In this document: in pieces, positions 41,627-53,232 of the stretch
Numbering within the stretch: position 1 is the stretch's first letter
Layout: every line of letters begins with the position of its first letter
Source of the DNA: Atopsyche davidsoni
Lineage: Eukaryota; Arthropoda; Insecta; Trichoptera; Hydrobiosidae
Direction of reading: 5' to 3'
DNA: 64,000 nucleotides
Assembly (NCBI GenBank): GCA_022113835.1
Contig: JAILWY010000019.1
Span: 6,658,001 to 6,722,000 of the forward strand
Program-made: the position numbers and the translations under genes
Notes under the pieces: generated by a model
Databases searched by the model: none
Seen by the model: only the letters and a program-made list of their open reading frames with translations
Told to the model about the DNA's origin: nothing

Positions 41627-44600
41627 ATATTGGAATTCCCAATAGCATTATTATATAAAGCTCTGATACTCTCTCGACAAGGTACTTCCAGAGCACACCC
41701 CTCAGAATCATTCCTAGTTCACTACTCCATCACCGATCCTTTACACACGCTCAGGGTACGCATTGGGAAAAATATTAACCTTACACCACTAGTCCATTTG
41801 AAAATTAAATAGCTTCATTGAAATAACCTCGTTGTAACGCAATAAAAGCGTCGACTACTACTAAAATTATTAATATAGTTCTTATGGTTAAGGTTGTATT
41901 ATGGTGTATGGCTATCCGTTAATTCTGGGTTGTGGGGTTTACAACGTGTGGCTTATGTGGTATTGTATCGCTATTGAGTTAACCGTTATATAAACCTTTT
42001 GTGAATAAATTGAAACAAAGTATAACATACTGATTGAATTTACAGAGTTTATATATATTGTGATTTTAAATATATAAGTTTCTTTTTATAGATTGTAACT
42101 GTACGCATGGTGAATAGTAAATGAACACAACGTGATGAAATATTTTTTCGACAGCCATTATCCATTTCAGGCGTGTCATAAAATTCTTGTAAAAAAATTT
42201 TTATTGTGTCGCACGAATTGCTGCTGTGGGCTTCAAATTTTAACGTCGTATGTTTTATTCGACGAATGTAAAATTATACTAGCAAGTAATGGATTAAAAA
42301 ACATTACACGTATCGTGCTGCCGTATGAGTTATATAAAATATATAGATATGTGCTACAGCACTTGTAAATTGAGTAGTTTCTACTAAAACTTGATAACTA
42401 AAATTCTTAAAAAATAATATAATTGTGTTATTTTTTTATTTTTTTTTTTTTCATTGATATGTTGAAAACTTATACTCGCTCAAAGTGAATGGAAATAAAA
42501 CGTAAAAAATATATCAAGACTTAAATAGTAAATAAATACGTATGTATGTAGATTATGGTGTAAAAATAATAAACATAAATACCCATATGGCTGGATTACA
42601 TTTATTTTTTATTTTTTATTAAAATTCATTCACAGCTTGTAGTTGCATGATCAGCATATAACTTAGTCACTTAATCCGTTTTATTATAGTATATCAAATA
42701 AAATGCACCGACGTGTTGTGAGAAATATATGTTCCAGAAAAAAAAGCGAAATATCCATTGATTAAAATGAAAAAAAAACGTTTGATTTATGAGACGATTG
42801 GGTCATTTTTATAAGATCTCGTAAAATGTCAAGGAAAAAATGTTTACCATATTGGGAAGAGCGAGAAATAAAATTCTCAGATTGAGAATACTGTGACCTC
42901 GTCAACACCCAAAAACTGTACGAAAAAACGAAGCGAGCTGTATTATTTTGTAATACTCCACGCAGAAATGTCGATATAGTCAGGAGACATGTTTAATAAA
43001 CTAGTTGCAGTCATCGCAATGTGCATTGGCAATAAAAAGTTTGCTGTCTCTTTTGAAATACTGTAGCTGTTATTGTGAATAATGCTATTGCTCCGCGAGT
43101 CGTGTAATTATAAATGCATCGCGGAATAAACACACTGAAATGCTGATTTTTTCGTACGTGACATCTGATACATTCGATGAACTTATCACAAAACCTTCAC
43201 GTGATTAATACACTCGAGATATATTCTTATTCGTGAAATTGTTTGATTGGGTGTTGAGATGTGATTTTCTCTTTTGACTCGCTGAGGCACGAGACTGTAA
43301 AAAAAAAAAAAAAAAAACAATGCTGCACAGAAATTATACATGCATAATGATAATAAAAAAAAAATACATGTATTACGCAAGTAATTTACGAGTAGAATGA
43401 CTCTCTGATGAAATGCTAGTTTTGTACTACAGTCATTTTTACAATGCGGTATTAAAAATATCCCTTCGTGCACTTTTGTGCATCAAAAAGTCTGAACAGG
43501 TGTTAAGTGAATAAATATATTTTTGTTTATGCCGCAACATTTTGATAAATGCAATAGCGTTTAATTTATAAAAAAGCATTGTGTAGCAGCGCACAGACCG
43601 GAAGTTCCTAACAGGCAGCGGCCATAAATCAGACAGCTACCTTTCAGCGGGCATGCGCCTCGATAATTCTGGAAAACGGACACAACAATGGCTAACAGTG
43701 GTCTAGCCAACAGTGGTCTAGCCCCAGCTGCCTGCACACGCTGCGACACAACCGACAACCGAACGATAACCATCGACAGCTTGCTCTTTTACGCTGCTGA
43801 CTTGGGCAAAACCATAAAAAAAACACTCAGCACAAAAGGACGCTATTGGCTAATTACCATTCGCATGTCGGCGTCAATACCATGAATAAGTTATTTTTCT
43901 ATTCCGCTATAATTAGCACTTCGAGAAAAACACTTAATCTTTGTGTTTCATTCTGCTACTTTTTCAGTATTTAATGTTAGAATTCAGTCCAGGGAATAAT
44001 ATTCTCTTGAAACGAGACAGCGCTCACTTCAAAATACACACCGTAAATAAACCTTCGAAAAAGAGGTTTTTTACTCACGAACTCACGACGCCTTAGTTTA
44101 ACACAAATATAATCCGCTTTTCGCTTTGAGAGTTCTTAGATCTTGTAGTGAATGCATCAATTATCAAATAAACGAGTGTGATAATTTCTCATCTCTCTCT
44201 ATATGCGTTACTTGTTGTGTTCATTTGCATTGCAGCTGCGTTGAGAGGATCGAAAACGCATACACCATTGATGGACTTCATGTGGAGTCAAGTGTTCTAG
44301 TCCCAAAGGTTACGCGGCGGCTTTTCATTGATGACGACGCGAACGATCTAGAAATTACACAACGAAAGAAAGATTTATGAAGAAAAAAAAAAAAAAAAAG
44401 ATAAATATTTAAACAGATGCTCGGCAAAAAAAAAATCTGGTCATTCTTTAAAAACGATATTATACGATTCATAAGATGTATTTTTAATGACGCGTTGCAA
44501 ATCGCTGCGAGAATTTATCGCCGCTGAAGTGTAAATTAAACTCGCGTGTTGTTTTAATGAAAGCATTTTTTTTTCAGTTTTTTGCGTGTTGATCGCGAGT

Positions 44601-44674
44601 CGCCATCAGGGGTTGTGTATTTTTTGCTGTCAAGCAAGATGCATTGGCAGGCCTAAACGGCGGTCGAATTAGAT
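41627..44674. other. Long AT-rich stretch without a supported gene
   Basis: 41,640-41,770 resembles 50,110-50,310 (LINE-tail family). The frame at 43,688-43,885 (65 codons) starts with a 15-bp duplicated phrase (ANSGL twice) and has no recognised domain. Homopolymer runs lie at 43,300 and 44,385. Nothing else is supported. Confidence 0.4.
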
Positions 44675-45128
44675 CAGAGGTTCCCAAACTGGTCAATATC
44701 GACCCCCGGGGGTGAAAAATAAAATTGGGGGTCCATGAACTGTAAATGGGGGTCTACGAGAGTGGATCTCATTTAAGCAGGCCATCAACAAAATTTAGAC
44801 ATTTCTTAAATGTCATAATGCACTTTGTGACGAATCGATGCCCTGAAGTGTAGAAGTATGTATTTATTCTATTTAAGATATTAAAATGGAATTCCACCAA
44901 GTATTCTCTGTCAAAAATATTTGCATTTTATGTGTATATTTAACTTTTTCATTTTTAAACCCACTGTACAGTAAACCTTATGTATGTGAGTTGTTCTTTA
45001 TAAGATGTCAAAAACATGTTTGAAGCTGATGAATTTGTAAAAATTGAATATTAGCAAGGCAGGGGGTCGACGAAAAACAGGAAAACTCGACAAGGGGTCG
45101 ACGGGGCAAAATAGTTTGGGAAACTATG
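44675..45128 (+). mobile_element. hAT mini-element with 8-bp target duplication
   Basis: 454 bp, flanked by AATTAGAT at 44,667-44,674 and 45,129-45,136. TIRs: CAGAGGTTCCCAAACT on the left, complement CATAGTTTCCCAAACT on the right. Internally it has repeated GGGGGTCGACG-type phrases and the 42-bp tail shared with 30,221. No transposase; related coding remains are at 22,921-23,158. Confidence 0.92.
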
Positions 45129-45136
45129 AATTAGAT

Positions 45137-45739
45137 AGGTTATTTTTAGTGTCACGTATGCAAATGATTACATGCTACAAGGTGTTTGTGATTCGATTCG
45201 AGAATCGAAGTGTTCTCGTCGCTTCAGGGGCGAAGTCATATCGCAGTGTGCTGAAAAATGTCACCGGCATGACTTCGGACGGTGACGCCTAGGCCACATA
45301 ATTATTGGTGACTCAGTCGACAGACGTGACGAAATATCAGCCAACTCAGTGACGGCATCGAGGCTTGCGAGAGAGCGAACCCAGCGCCTGGCGAGCACCT
45401 GCTGAGCACGTCAACAACTCAGCCGCTGAATAATAAACTTCACACAAAACGGGTACACCCAAAACAGCCATACCAATAATCGTCTACGACCGCTTGAATT
45501 CATAACACTCCGCTATGAGCAGCTTTCATACTTGTTGCTACTGCTGATCGTTTCAATCAAATCGATCCGAAGAAGGTGTGCGCTCGAGTACCGAAAGATT
45601 TTTTTTCTAGTATCTATGTTTTTATCTCGCCACCGGGAGCTTTCGCAATGTTTACAAATTTATCGCTGTAAAATATGTTCTCCGCGGTATTTTTAAAGCT
45701 ATATTTTAAGAAAGAGCACATTGTGATGGAGGGAGCGCG
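45137..45739. other. Gene-free stretch
   Basis: Unique sequence with moderate GC, no gene recognised. Confidence 0.35.
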
Positions 45740-46080
45740 ACGTCATCGGGGCATTCGTATAAAGCGACCCACGCCTCTAGATAAGAAGTCGTATCAAGAG
45801 ACGAATTGCGGGGACCACTCGGGCAGGGGTGGCCAACCGCGAATCGGACACTCGAGAAGTTCTATCAAAAGAGACAAATTGTAAGCAATACTCTAACCTC
45901 GCAGTATCTAGGGGTGGCCAACCGCGAATCGCACACTCGAGAAGTCGCATCAAGAGACACATTGCAACGAATATGCGGACAGGGGCGTATTGGACATTTA
46001 AGAAGTTATATCAAAGGAGACAAGGAATCCGCGACTGATACAGACCGCAAATCGTATCAAATGAATTGCAAGGAACACGC
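45740..46080 (+). repeat. Minisatellite, 71-85 bp period
   Basis: The phrase 'aggggtggccaaccgcgaat' at 45,825 and 45,910, with a diverged unit at 45,981 and partial units on both sides. Each unit also has 'cactcgagaagt' and 'atcaa.agagaca'. Confidence 0.8.
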
Positions 46081-46599
46081 AAACAGATTAATCCATCAAT
46101 CGTCGCAGCGTAAAAAATACTTGAAATATATTCAAATACAAATATGATGCGCCCCTTAATTTAATGTGCACTTCGCGTTTGCGCCCGTTAAAAAAAAATT
46201 GGCAAGAGATACATATATAAAGCGCGATATTCATCATTGTCTAGATTTAGTAATTAGGGCTTAATTACTACAAGTATTATTGTAAAACTTGACAAATTGA
46301 TCTCTGTTTGGACTTGGTAACTAGTATCCAATTTATGAAGATTTTCAGGGAAGTAACCACGACACATTCGTATTAATCTGCAGTTTTGAGCTAGTGTTTA
46401 TTTCGCTAGATGTGAGCTGTGTCACAATTCAAAATGGCCGGTCGTGACAGCAGCACCGGCATGTTATAATAACACTAATCGTTGTTTATCTTTTTCGCCA
46501 ATCTAAAATTGCTCACTTGCCGCACGTGGCCGAGTTTTCAGGCATTCCGTCTAGACCGGCGCACTGAAGCTGCGACGACCAACACGGCCAGAGGTCTAG

Positions 46600-46905
46600 T
46601 GCAAATGCCGGAGACGTGGTTGATAATGCAGTCTGCACTGTGAAACCTGCCCTTATAAAACGGCCTGAGACCTTGGCTGATATTGCAGCTCGCAGCGAGT
46701 CCTGCGCTATCAAATAGTCGGAGACCTAGTTGATAATGCAGCCGGCAGTAAAATGTGCAGTTTTTAAAATGGCGGTGAGGGGATTTTTTTTTAAAAGATA
46801 TTTTACAATGACGGAAAACCTACTTGATAATGCAGTCCGCAGCGAAATCTGCATTTACAAATGACGAGTGATTTGATCGATAGTGCCTTCTGACGCGCGT
46901 GGCTT
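46600..46905 (+). repeat. Minisatellite, ~55 bp period
   Basis: Five diverged units around 'ggagacctagttgataatgc', 'agtccgcagcgaaatctgc' and 'cttataaaa' (46,606; 46,662; 46,717; 46,811; 46,864, approximate). One unit carries a T-rich insertion. Confidence 0.8.
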
Positions 46906-46959
46906 GCGAATAATGATGCACTATCGCTGAAAGATCTACTGAAAACCCCTCCAGTCTCG

Positions 46960-47440
46960 ACTTAATTAGTTTTCACGAGACACAGAACAAAGCGCCATTT
47001 AATGGAAATGTAGAATGCACGGCAAATTGAGACGGCGAAGAAATGGCCAACAAATAAAATTCTATTAAGCGGAAAGAAGATTGTGAAATCACATAAGAAT
47101 TTGGCATCAAAATGTTACACACAATGCACGGCGAATCGAGATCAACGGAAAATAAAAATATACACTGATTTATGACTACCAATTTTTTTTTATAAACATT
47201 TATATTTTTTTAACGTTTTATTGTTATGTCTTTCGGCGAAAACGTAGCGTGAGAAATCACCCAAGAATTTGCTATCAAAAAGACAATGCGCGCTCAATTA
47301 AGATCAATCAAAAAAATATATAAACACCGAATAAATATTAACATTTATGTGCGTTTGATCAGAATGTCTTTCAACGAGAAAGTAGCGTGAGAAATTATGC
47401 AAGAATTTGCTATAAATAAACACAACAAACAATTATAATT
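46960..47440 (+). repeat. Degenerate tandem repeat, 130-170 bp
   Basis: The phrase 'caagaatttgctatcaaaa' recurs near 47,093, 47,262 and 47,398, with 'gtgagaaatcac' before it and 'agatcaa' after it. Confidence 0.6.
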
Positions 47441-47932
47441 TATGCGTTTTTAACAAATGTTTGATAATTAATATGCGTCTAAAATATAAGCGTCTTGTTA
47501 TTTTATTGCAATATGAAAGCCGCCACTTGTATTATACAGTATTCGCCAAAAAAAATTTACACTAAAGTATGTTTAGCAATAATGTTATTCAATGATATAA
47601 ATACAAATACAATAAATGAAAAAAAAACTACGTTGCTTTCGTCTTCCGCAATCGAGATAAATCAAAATAAACCACGGAAAAATAACAGATTTTCGCCGTC
47701 GGTGTGCAAACGAAAGGAACGCACGGAGATAATGAAGAACATATGTTTTCAGAGGTGATAAAAAAAATTGCGTGAAATTCTAAAAAAAAACTCGCGCCTT
47801 TAAGGTGAACTAATTGACAAAATAATGTGTAAGATGTATTGAGTGAATGCACGCGACACAATGCATTTAGAAGAAGAAGATGTGACCCACTGCACTATTA
47901 TTATAAACGTTCTCGAATGAGGAAAATACATA
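47441..47932. other. Gene-free stretch
   Basis: AT-rich; the frame at 47,495-47,758 has no recognisable feature. Confidence 0.35.
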
Positions 47933-48000
47933 CAGTAATACCCCGCTTTGCGAATTTCAAATATTAAGTCAGATTCCTCGCGTAAAGCGTGGTATTACTG
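47933..48000. mobile_element. 68-bp pogo-like mini-element
   Basis: CAGTAATACCCCGCTTTGCGA at one end and its near-complement ending GGTATTACTG at the other, flanked by TA on both sides. It is essentially only two terminal inverted repeats. Confidence 0.75.
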
Positions 48001-48089
48001 TATGCATAAAAAAAAAAAAAAAAACTATGTATAAAGTGTACTGAGTGTTTTTTTTTTTTTTTTTTTTTTCACGGGTGATAGCGCGGAGT

Positions 48090-48335
48090 GGTTAAAAGAA
48101 ATGCGCTTACGCGGGGTGCTGGGGGTGCTGGGCGGGCGCCGGGGCGCCTCCGCGGGGCGGGGGCGAGGGCGCGGGGGCGCGGGGCGGCGGGGCGAGGGCG
48201 CGGGGGCGCGGGGCGTCACTCCCGAGGCGCGGGGCTGAGAGCGGGCGGGCGTGCTCTCGGGCTGACTGCCGGCGGCGAAGTGACCCGAAGGCCGGCGCTC
48301 TCGCGCGCAGAGCACCGCGTAGGGATGCCAAAACA
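48090..48335. other. GC-rich low-complexity island with tRNA-like head
   Basis: About 230 bp of GGGGCGCGG-type sequence between T-runs and pogo-like ends. The first bases, 'tagcgcggagtggttaa', resemble a pol III A box (tRNA-Ser/Leu or SINE head); no B box was found. Long frames on both strands are caused by composition. Confidence 0.4.
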
Positions 48336-48401
48336 TCAGCTGATATTAATTAATTAATTAAATAATAAAAAAAAATGTTTTTTTTTTACACAATAGCCGC
48401 T

Positions 48402-48833
48402 GTGGTACCCCGCTTTGCGCGAGCGACACGCTGCGAAAATGCGTTACGATTGAATTTAGCACACCAAAAGCGGGATCATCTGGGTTTTAAAATTTAAATT
48501 GTATGCGTAATAAATCATTAATAATCAAATATTGCAATAGGGTTAATGTATAGACTAGATTTCGCACGCGCAATTTTACGCGAATTTTGCCCGCTACGCA
48601 CATCAGTGTGTTAATACAAAAAAAATATGAACCACTTGAATCAATCGCTTTAGTTCTAAAAACAATTTTTTTTATGTAGCGTTTCTTTTGCGTTCTTGTA
48701 AAATACGTTCAACGCCGTTGCACATTCTAAAAATAAGAAATTCGCGTAGTGCGAAGCGTTTTAACGCGAAATTTGAAATTTGAGTTGTAGTGAAAACGCG
48801 CATAACGGTGTCGCGTAAAGCGGGGTATTACTG
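48402..48833. mobile_element. Pogo-like non-autonomous element
   Basis: The right end TCGCGTAAAGCGGGGTATTACTG, followed by TA, matches the 68-bp mini-element. The left end, GGTACCCCGCTTTGCGCGA, has lost its first bases. About 430 bp with no reading frame. Confidence 0.6.
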
Positions 48834-48844
48834 TATATATATCG

Positions 48845-48975
48845 TTACTAATATGATTAGGCACATTAGCTCACACATAGAAGATGATTAAAGAAATTCT
48901 CGGAAAAACATCATCGTGATTTGTATGGGATTTGAACCCACAACCCCTGGCTTACATGACCGGTGTACTAAGCCT

Positions 48976-48978
<3 letters not shown>
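48845..48978. mobile_element. Hairpin MITE with tRNA-like core, copy 2 (right-truncated)
   Basis: Left arm 48,845-48,901 matches 13,638-13,695, followed by the tRNA-like core (minus strand, from 48,916) with the T-arm TTCAAATCCC intact. It breaks off into a TA microsatellite before the acceptor 5' strand and right arm. Confidence 0.75.
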
Positions 48979-49039
<61 letters not shown>

Positions 49040-49063
49040 ATATATATATATATATATATATCA
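48979..49063. repeat. (TA)n microsatellite
   Basis: Nearly pure TA with one GA interruption, joined to the truncated hairpin element. Confidence 0.95.
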
Positions 49064-49140
49064 TGAGTGCATGTGTAGGCACATCGAGCTAGCAATGACA
49101 CATCTGAATATAGTTATAATAAAAATAAAAAAATAGATTA

Positions 49141-49450
49141 GAATTGATAGAAAGTTGAACGCGAAAACGATGAATGATCGATGAAAAAATCGATTTGAAT
49201 TGATAGAAAATTAGTTGAACGCGAAAAAGAACGAATTTCGAAAATGATAGATGATCGAAAATAAAACACGATTTGAATTGATAGAATATTAGTTGAACGC
49301 GAAAACGAATCGATTTCGAAAATGATCGAAAATAAAATCGATTTGAATTTATAGAGAATTAGATGAACGCGAAAACGAATCGAGTCGATCTTGAAAATGA
49401 GTCGATCTCAAAAACGATTCGATCGTGACAGCGAATCGATCTTGCCCATC
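49141..49450 (+). repeat. Degenerate tandem repeat, 56-78 bp
   Basis: 'gaattgatagaaa' followed by 'gttgaacgcgaaaa' at 49,141, 49,197, 49,275 and 49,345, with 'tcgaaaatgat' between. Confidence 0.8.
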
Positions 49451-49526
49451 ACTAGCGCGGGCGCGGCGATCCACGCGCGCGCGCCCGGCGCCGGCGTCCC
49501 CTGACGGCGCCGCGTGTCGCCGCCTA

Positions 49527-49604
49527 GACCACGTGTCTGCCGGGACCACGTGTCTGCCGGGACCACGTGTCTGCCGGGACCACGTGTCTGCCGGGACCAC
49601 GTGC
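49527..49604. repeat. 17-bp minisatellite carrying five E-boxes
   Basis: GACCACGTGTCTGCCGG repeated. CACGTG starts at 49,530, 49,547, 49,564, 49,581 and 49,598, exactly 17 bp apart. It lies in a GC-rich patch (about 49,455-49,690). CACGTG is the canonical bHLH (for example CLOCK/CYCLE or Myc/Max) site; regulation is inferred only from the motif. Confidence 0.9.
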
Positions 49605-49807
49605 CCACCTAGACGCCGGGCCAGACGCCCCTGGCCTGACCCGCACCCGATGAGTCTCCGGACGAGCCAGCCCCCTCCCTTCCGGGATTCCCCCGAGCCG
49701 AGAGCCGCAACGACTCTACAATTTTTTTTTAACTACAACGAAAAATATTTCCTCCTTGAAGACACTCGAGACCATGCGAAGAATTCAAGCGCCAGAAATA
49801 TGAGGCT

Positions 49808-49975
49808 GTAAAGAAAGTGAACTCTTGACGTTGGTAATGAAGCGGAAGGTATTTTTGCAACAATGAGTATGGCATCCTCCAGCTGATTGTCAAAGGAAAA
49901 GTCGAAGAAAAAAGGGGCATTGGAAGAAGGAAATGTTTACCAAACTTCTATGAGGAGACGCAACGAAATAATAAG
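49808..49975 (+). pseudogene. LINE reverse-transcriptase C-terminal fragment
   Basis: Reads KESELLTLVMKRK, then EYGILQLIVKGKVE and RGIGRRK in neighbouring frames, followed by a truncated 'ccaaacttctatgaggag' tail. Same stretch as 20,107-20,330. Confidence 0.75.
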
Positions 49976-50049
49976 AAAAAAATATGCGATTTTAATTTAT
50001 ACAACAATCACTTAACCAAATGTCTTCCATGATTCAGTCTGATAATTTA

Positions 50050-50325
50050 TTCTTCTTCATCATGCGTCTGAGCCTGTGTTAAAAATAGTGTAGTGGGTCA
50101 TTCTACACCGCAGTTTTTTTTATTTATTATTATATGTCCAATAGCATCATTATACAATCTTTTTCTTACAACGCTGTAGCGTTTAGATCTGATTCTCATT
50201 CTGCAGCAAGGTTCAGAAACAATACTACTCTGAAGGTAGCACACCCCTCCACAAGTCCACTGCTCCATTACCGATCTTTTACACATGCTCAGGGTACATA
50301 ATGGCAGCCATGCACAAGCAATACA
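50050..50325 (-). repeat. LINE 3'-tail family, reverse
   Basis: Reverse complement contains 'gatcggtaatggagcagtgg', 'ggggtgtgctacc', 'gaatcagatctaaacgct', 'gacccactacactattt' and a GATGAAGAAG tail. Related to 34,550 and 59,155. Confidence 0.65.
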
Positions 50326-53141
50326 ATATAGCAATACAGGGAGAGCGGGGAGGTGATTTTTTGTAATGATATATAATTAAATATTCATAAATACACGTTC
50401 GCTACAAAAAGCTCTTTCGCTTTGACAAAGAACGATGCATAATATATGAACTCAATAAGCAAATATTACCCTGGGGGTATTAAATATCATTTCGTCCTGA
50501 ATTTGTACTTGTTTAAATATATATCAGGGCAGCAATGCTTTGTTGCTTGTATAAGCCATTACAAATTTAAAAAGCAAACCTATATTTTAAGGTTATTACA
50601 TCAATAGCTGCTTTTATTTGTTAGAATTAAATTGTACACCATTCGAAAGGACTTTTACTGGTCGAGTGAACACAAATCAGCATTGTTTTGTAATAAAAAG
50701 CCATCGCTCAAACTCGATATAACGAATTATTTTTCCATTCCTAAGAAATTCTCAATATTGATTTGAGGTTGTGATCGCAAAAAAAAAAACAACCGGTGTG
50801 GAATTCGCCGCTTAATTAACCGAACCCCTTTCAGATCAAGATTAATCGCATTTAAATCATATCCTTGCTAGGTTTTTCGGTTAGATTTGGTGGTTTAATT
50901 TTGCCCCTGTTTTACTGAAACTTCATATGAATAAATAAATAACAATAATATTGGGATATATTTACCAATACGTAAAGCGCAAATTAATTCTCAAGATTGT
51001 ATTGTATCACATCCCGTTTATTATGGATCGTTGTCTGAGATATGTCCTTGAGACTCAAAACGGGGGTGGGTTTTAGCAGAAGGTGAGTGGGTGGAGGGTG
51101 AAATGGAATGAGGAGGGGTGTAGATTAAGGTAGGGAGAGAGACAGGTAAAATAAATAAATTTCAACCGGAGATCACCATTATAAAACATGAACTCTGTTT
51201 AAATATCTTTAAGCATTAAGGGTCTAAAGATAGAATATTTGCAGGGGAGATGAGATCAGCGTGGTCAATCTAAAATTGGTGATCTCACATGACCATGACA
51301 ATAAAACCTTTTTCAGAAGACTGCCTCTGATCGCATCGAAATCCTCGCTTACCTGTTTTTTTTTTCTCAGCCTACAAAAATTTCAAGCATAGCATGCACG
51401 CTGAGAAGAATCCAAAAAAAAAAAGCATTGCTTCACCTTAAGTTTACAATATCACCTGGACGCGTGATTCGCTGTTATAAATAAAAACATTAGAGTTTTT
51501 AAATCAATTTACCGGAGCAAATAAAAACAGTTTAGCATAAAAATAAAACTCCGATTAAAACGAAAGCTTACTCAACGACCTGGAAACGCCCATACTCAGG
51601 CAGTCTATTATTAACTACCCTATTAATCTAGAACCCGTTTGTATTAAAAGCTTCCTAACTGGTTATAGTGACCGGCAAAGGAGTAATACAACCCTTTACC
51701 CGGCCTGGCTACCACAATGGCAGCTTTGTCCGCGCCATGTCTCCATGTGCCTGAACAATGCGGGTCTCCCCTTAAAAGTTTCCCCCGGAATGAGATAATC
51801 TAAACGGAGGCAACCGGTTTCTCTTTTGACGAGAAATAAAGGCTAAATGGCTATGTAACTACTTGCGCTTTGATAATGGCGAGCCTCATTGTATGCCCCG
51901 GAAAGGCTTTCTAATATGAATAACACGTGTGCTCAGATCGCACGAAAAAACTGAAATTTCAAAAACATTGTGTTTGCACAATAAAGTCTGGATCAAGTTT
52001 ACTTTTATTTATCAAAAGCCACCGCTGCTTAAACATAATTGATTTCGTCAGAACGGACTCCCTGAAGAAGTGTTTCCTTTCATACATGTCGAACGCTTCT
52101 AACAAAGCGTGTTTAGACTCCCAACTCAATTTAGTTTACGGTTTTCAATAAGCATTAATGGGCTTTATTTGGCCTGTATGTGACGAATTATCTGACACCA
52201 TAGGTGAGCAGTACGACCCCCCATTGATGTGAACGGCTCGCCGCGATGACCTCGTCGATTTCCCCTTGCATATATTCTGCCGTCTGCAAATTTGCAAAGG
52301 ACGTAATAATAATTACCGATGATAGTCATCATTTTTTAGAAAATGAGCGATATTGATCCCGCTAGCTCGACTCATTACCAATTGATTGAAATACATATAC
52401 AATACCAAATGATATTTATTAAATCTAAGATCACATGTGTAATTAACAACAGTCGAGTTCGGGGACTGAAACGTCGGAACTTAAGCACAGCGTCGCTATT
52501 TAGATGACTGACAACAACATCATCCCCTCCCTTGCAAATAGCGCGGTCGACGTGAGTCTAGTTTCGTAGAGTAACTATGACTCTCTTATAGTAGTAGTTA
52601 TAGGGAAAAAAAATATTGCGCGGCGTGCTCTAAGCTTGCTTCAATATTTCTATTATAAACACCCGCAATATGCACAAAGGTTTCTTTAGAGGCTAGATAG
52701 AATTAGGTTAAGTAACCAGAGGTCGGATGATGCCTGTTTTCAGCTGAAATAGACCTGATTAAAATTGATCGACGGCCCTGGCTCACAGGAGCCTCGGGGG
52801 GTGAAGCCAAGGGGTGGGTTACTTGTTCAACCCAATTAGCTCACCACCTCGCGTCATAGGGCAGGGGTGAGATTCCTCAGTCGAGTGTCGATTCAAAATA
52901 CCGTTTATCAAATCTTTAGGGTGTAATTTGAGACATGAAGCTATCTAAAATATTCGCGAATTACTGTACAATGTCTCAAACAACGAGCTACTAGGGTCGT
53001 ATATTAATTAGACTTTAAACGCAAAATTATCACTACATACATTATATTTTTATAATTACAAGCGTTTTATTTGAGTATCACACATGAATAGCTTTTCATG
53101 TGTGATGCAAGTGATATAATGCAAGTTTGAATAGCAAATAT
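50326..53141. other. Low-repeat stretch without recognised gene
   Basis: Mostly unique, with GC-balanced islands at about 51,640-51,900 and 52,730-52,890. It could hold regulatory sequence of a neighbouring gene; no exon, promoter or RNA gene can be supported. Confidence 0.35.
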
Positions 53142-53232
53142 CGGCGTTGGCTCAGTAGTTAGGGCGTTGACTCTTGACCGGCAGGTCGCCAGAGAAGTGA
53201 ATTCCATACCGAAGTATTTAGGCTGTGGCCTC
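53142..53232 (+). repeat. tRNA-derived SINE head
   Basis: GGCGTTGGCTCAGTAGTTAG gives a good pol III A box (TGGCTCAGTAGTTAGG), followed by an anticodon-like arm with GACTCTTGACC (Lys-like CTT) and a decayed B box (AGTGAATTCC). It is flanked by ordinary sequence with no A tail seen. Confidence 0.55.

Noticed and set aside
43688..43885. 65-codon frame starting with a duplicated ANSGL phrase
   Set aside because: Short, no homology that I recognise, and the surrounding sequence shows no promoter or splice pattern.
48025..48357. Ala/Arg/Pro-rich frames in the GC-rich island, both strands
   Set aside because: Open only because GC-rich low-complexity DNA lacks stop codons; all three frames are open and none has a domain.
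49349..49608. Repeat peptide frames over the E-box minisatellite
   Set aside because: A 17-bp period cycles through all frames, so an open peptide is a by-product of the repeat.
52440..52500. Possible fourth hammerhead-like core ('actgaaacgtcgg')
   Set aside because: GAAAC is present, but no CTGANGA core or stem II can be placed at the right distance on either strand.
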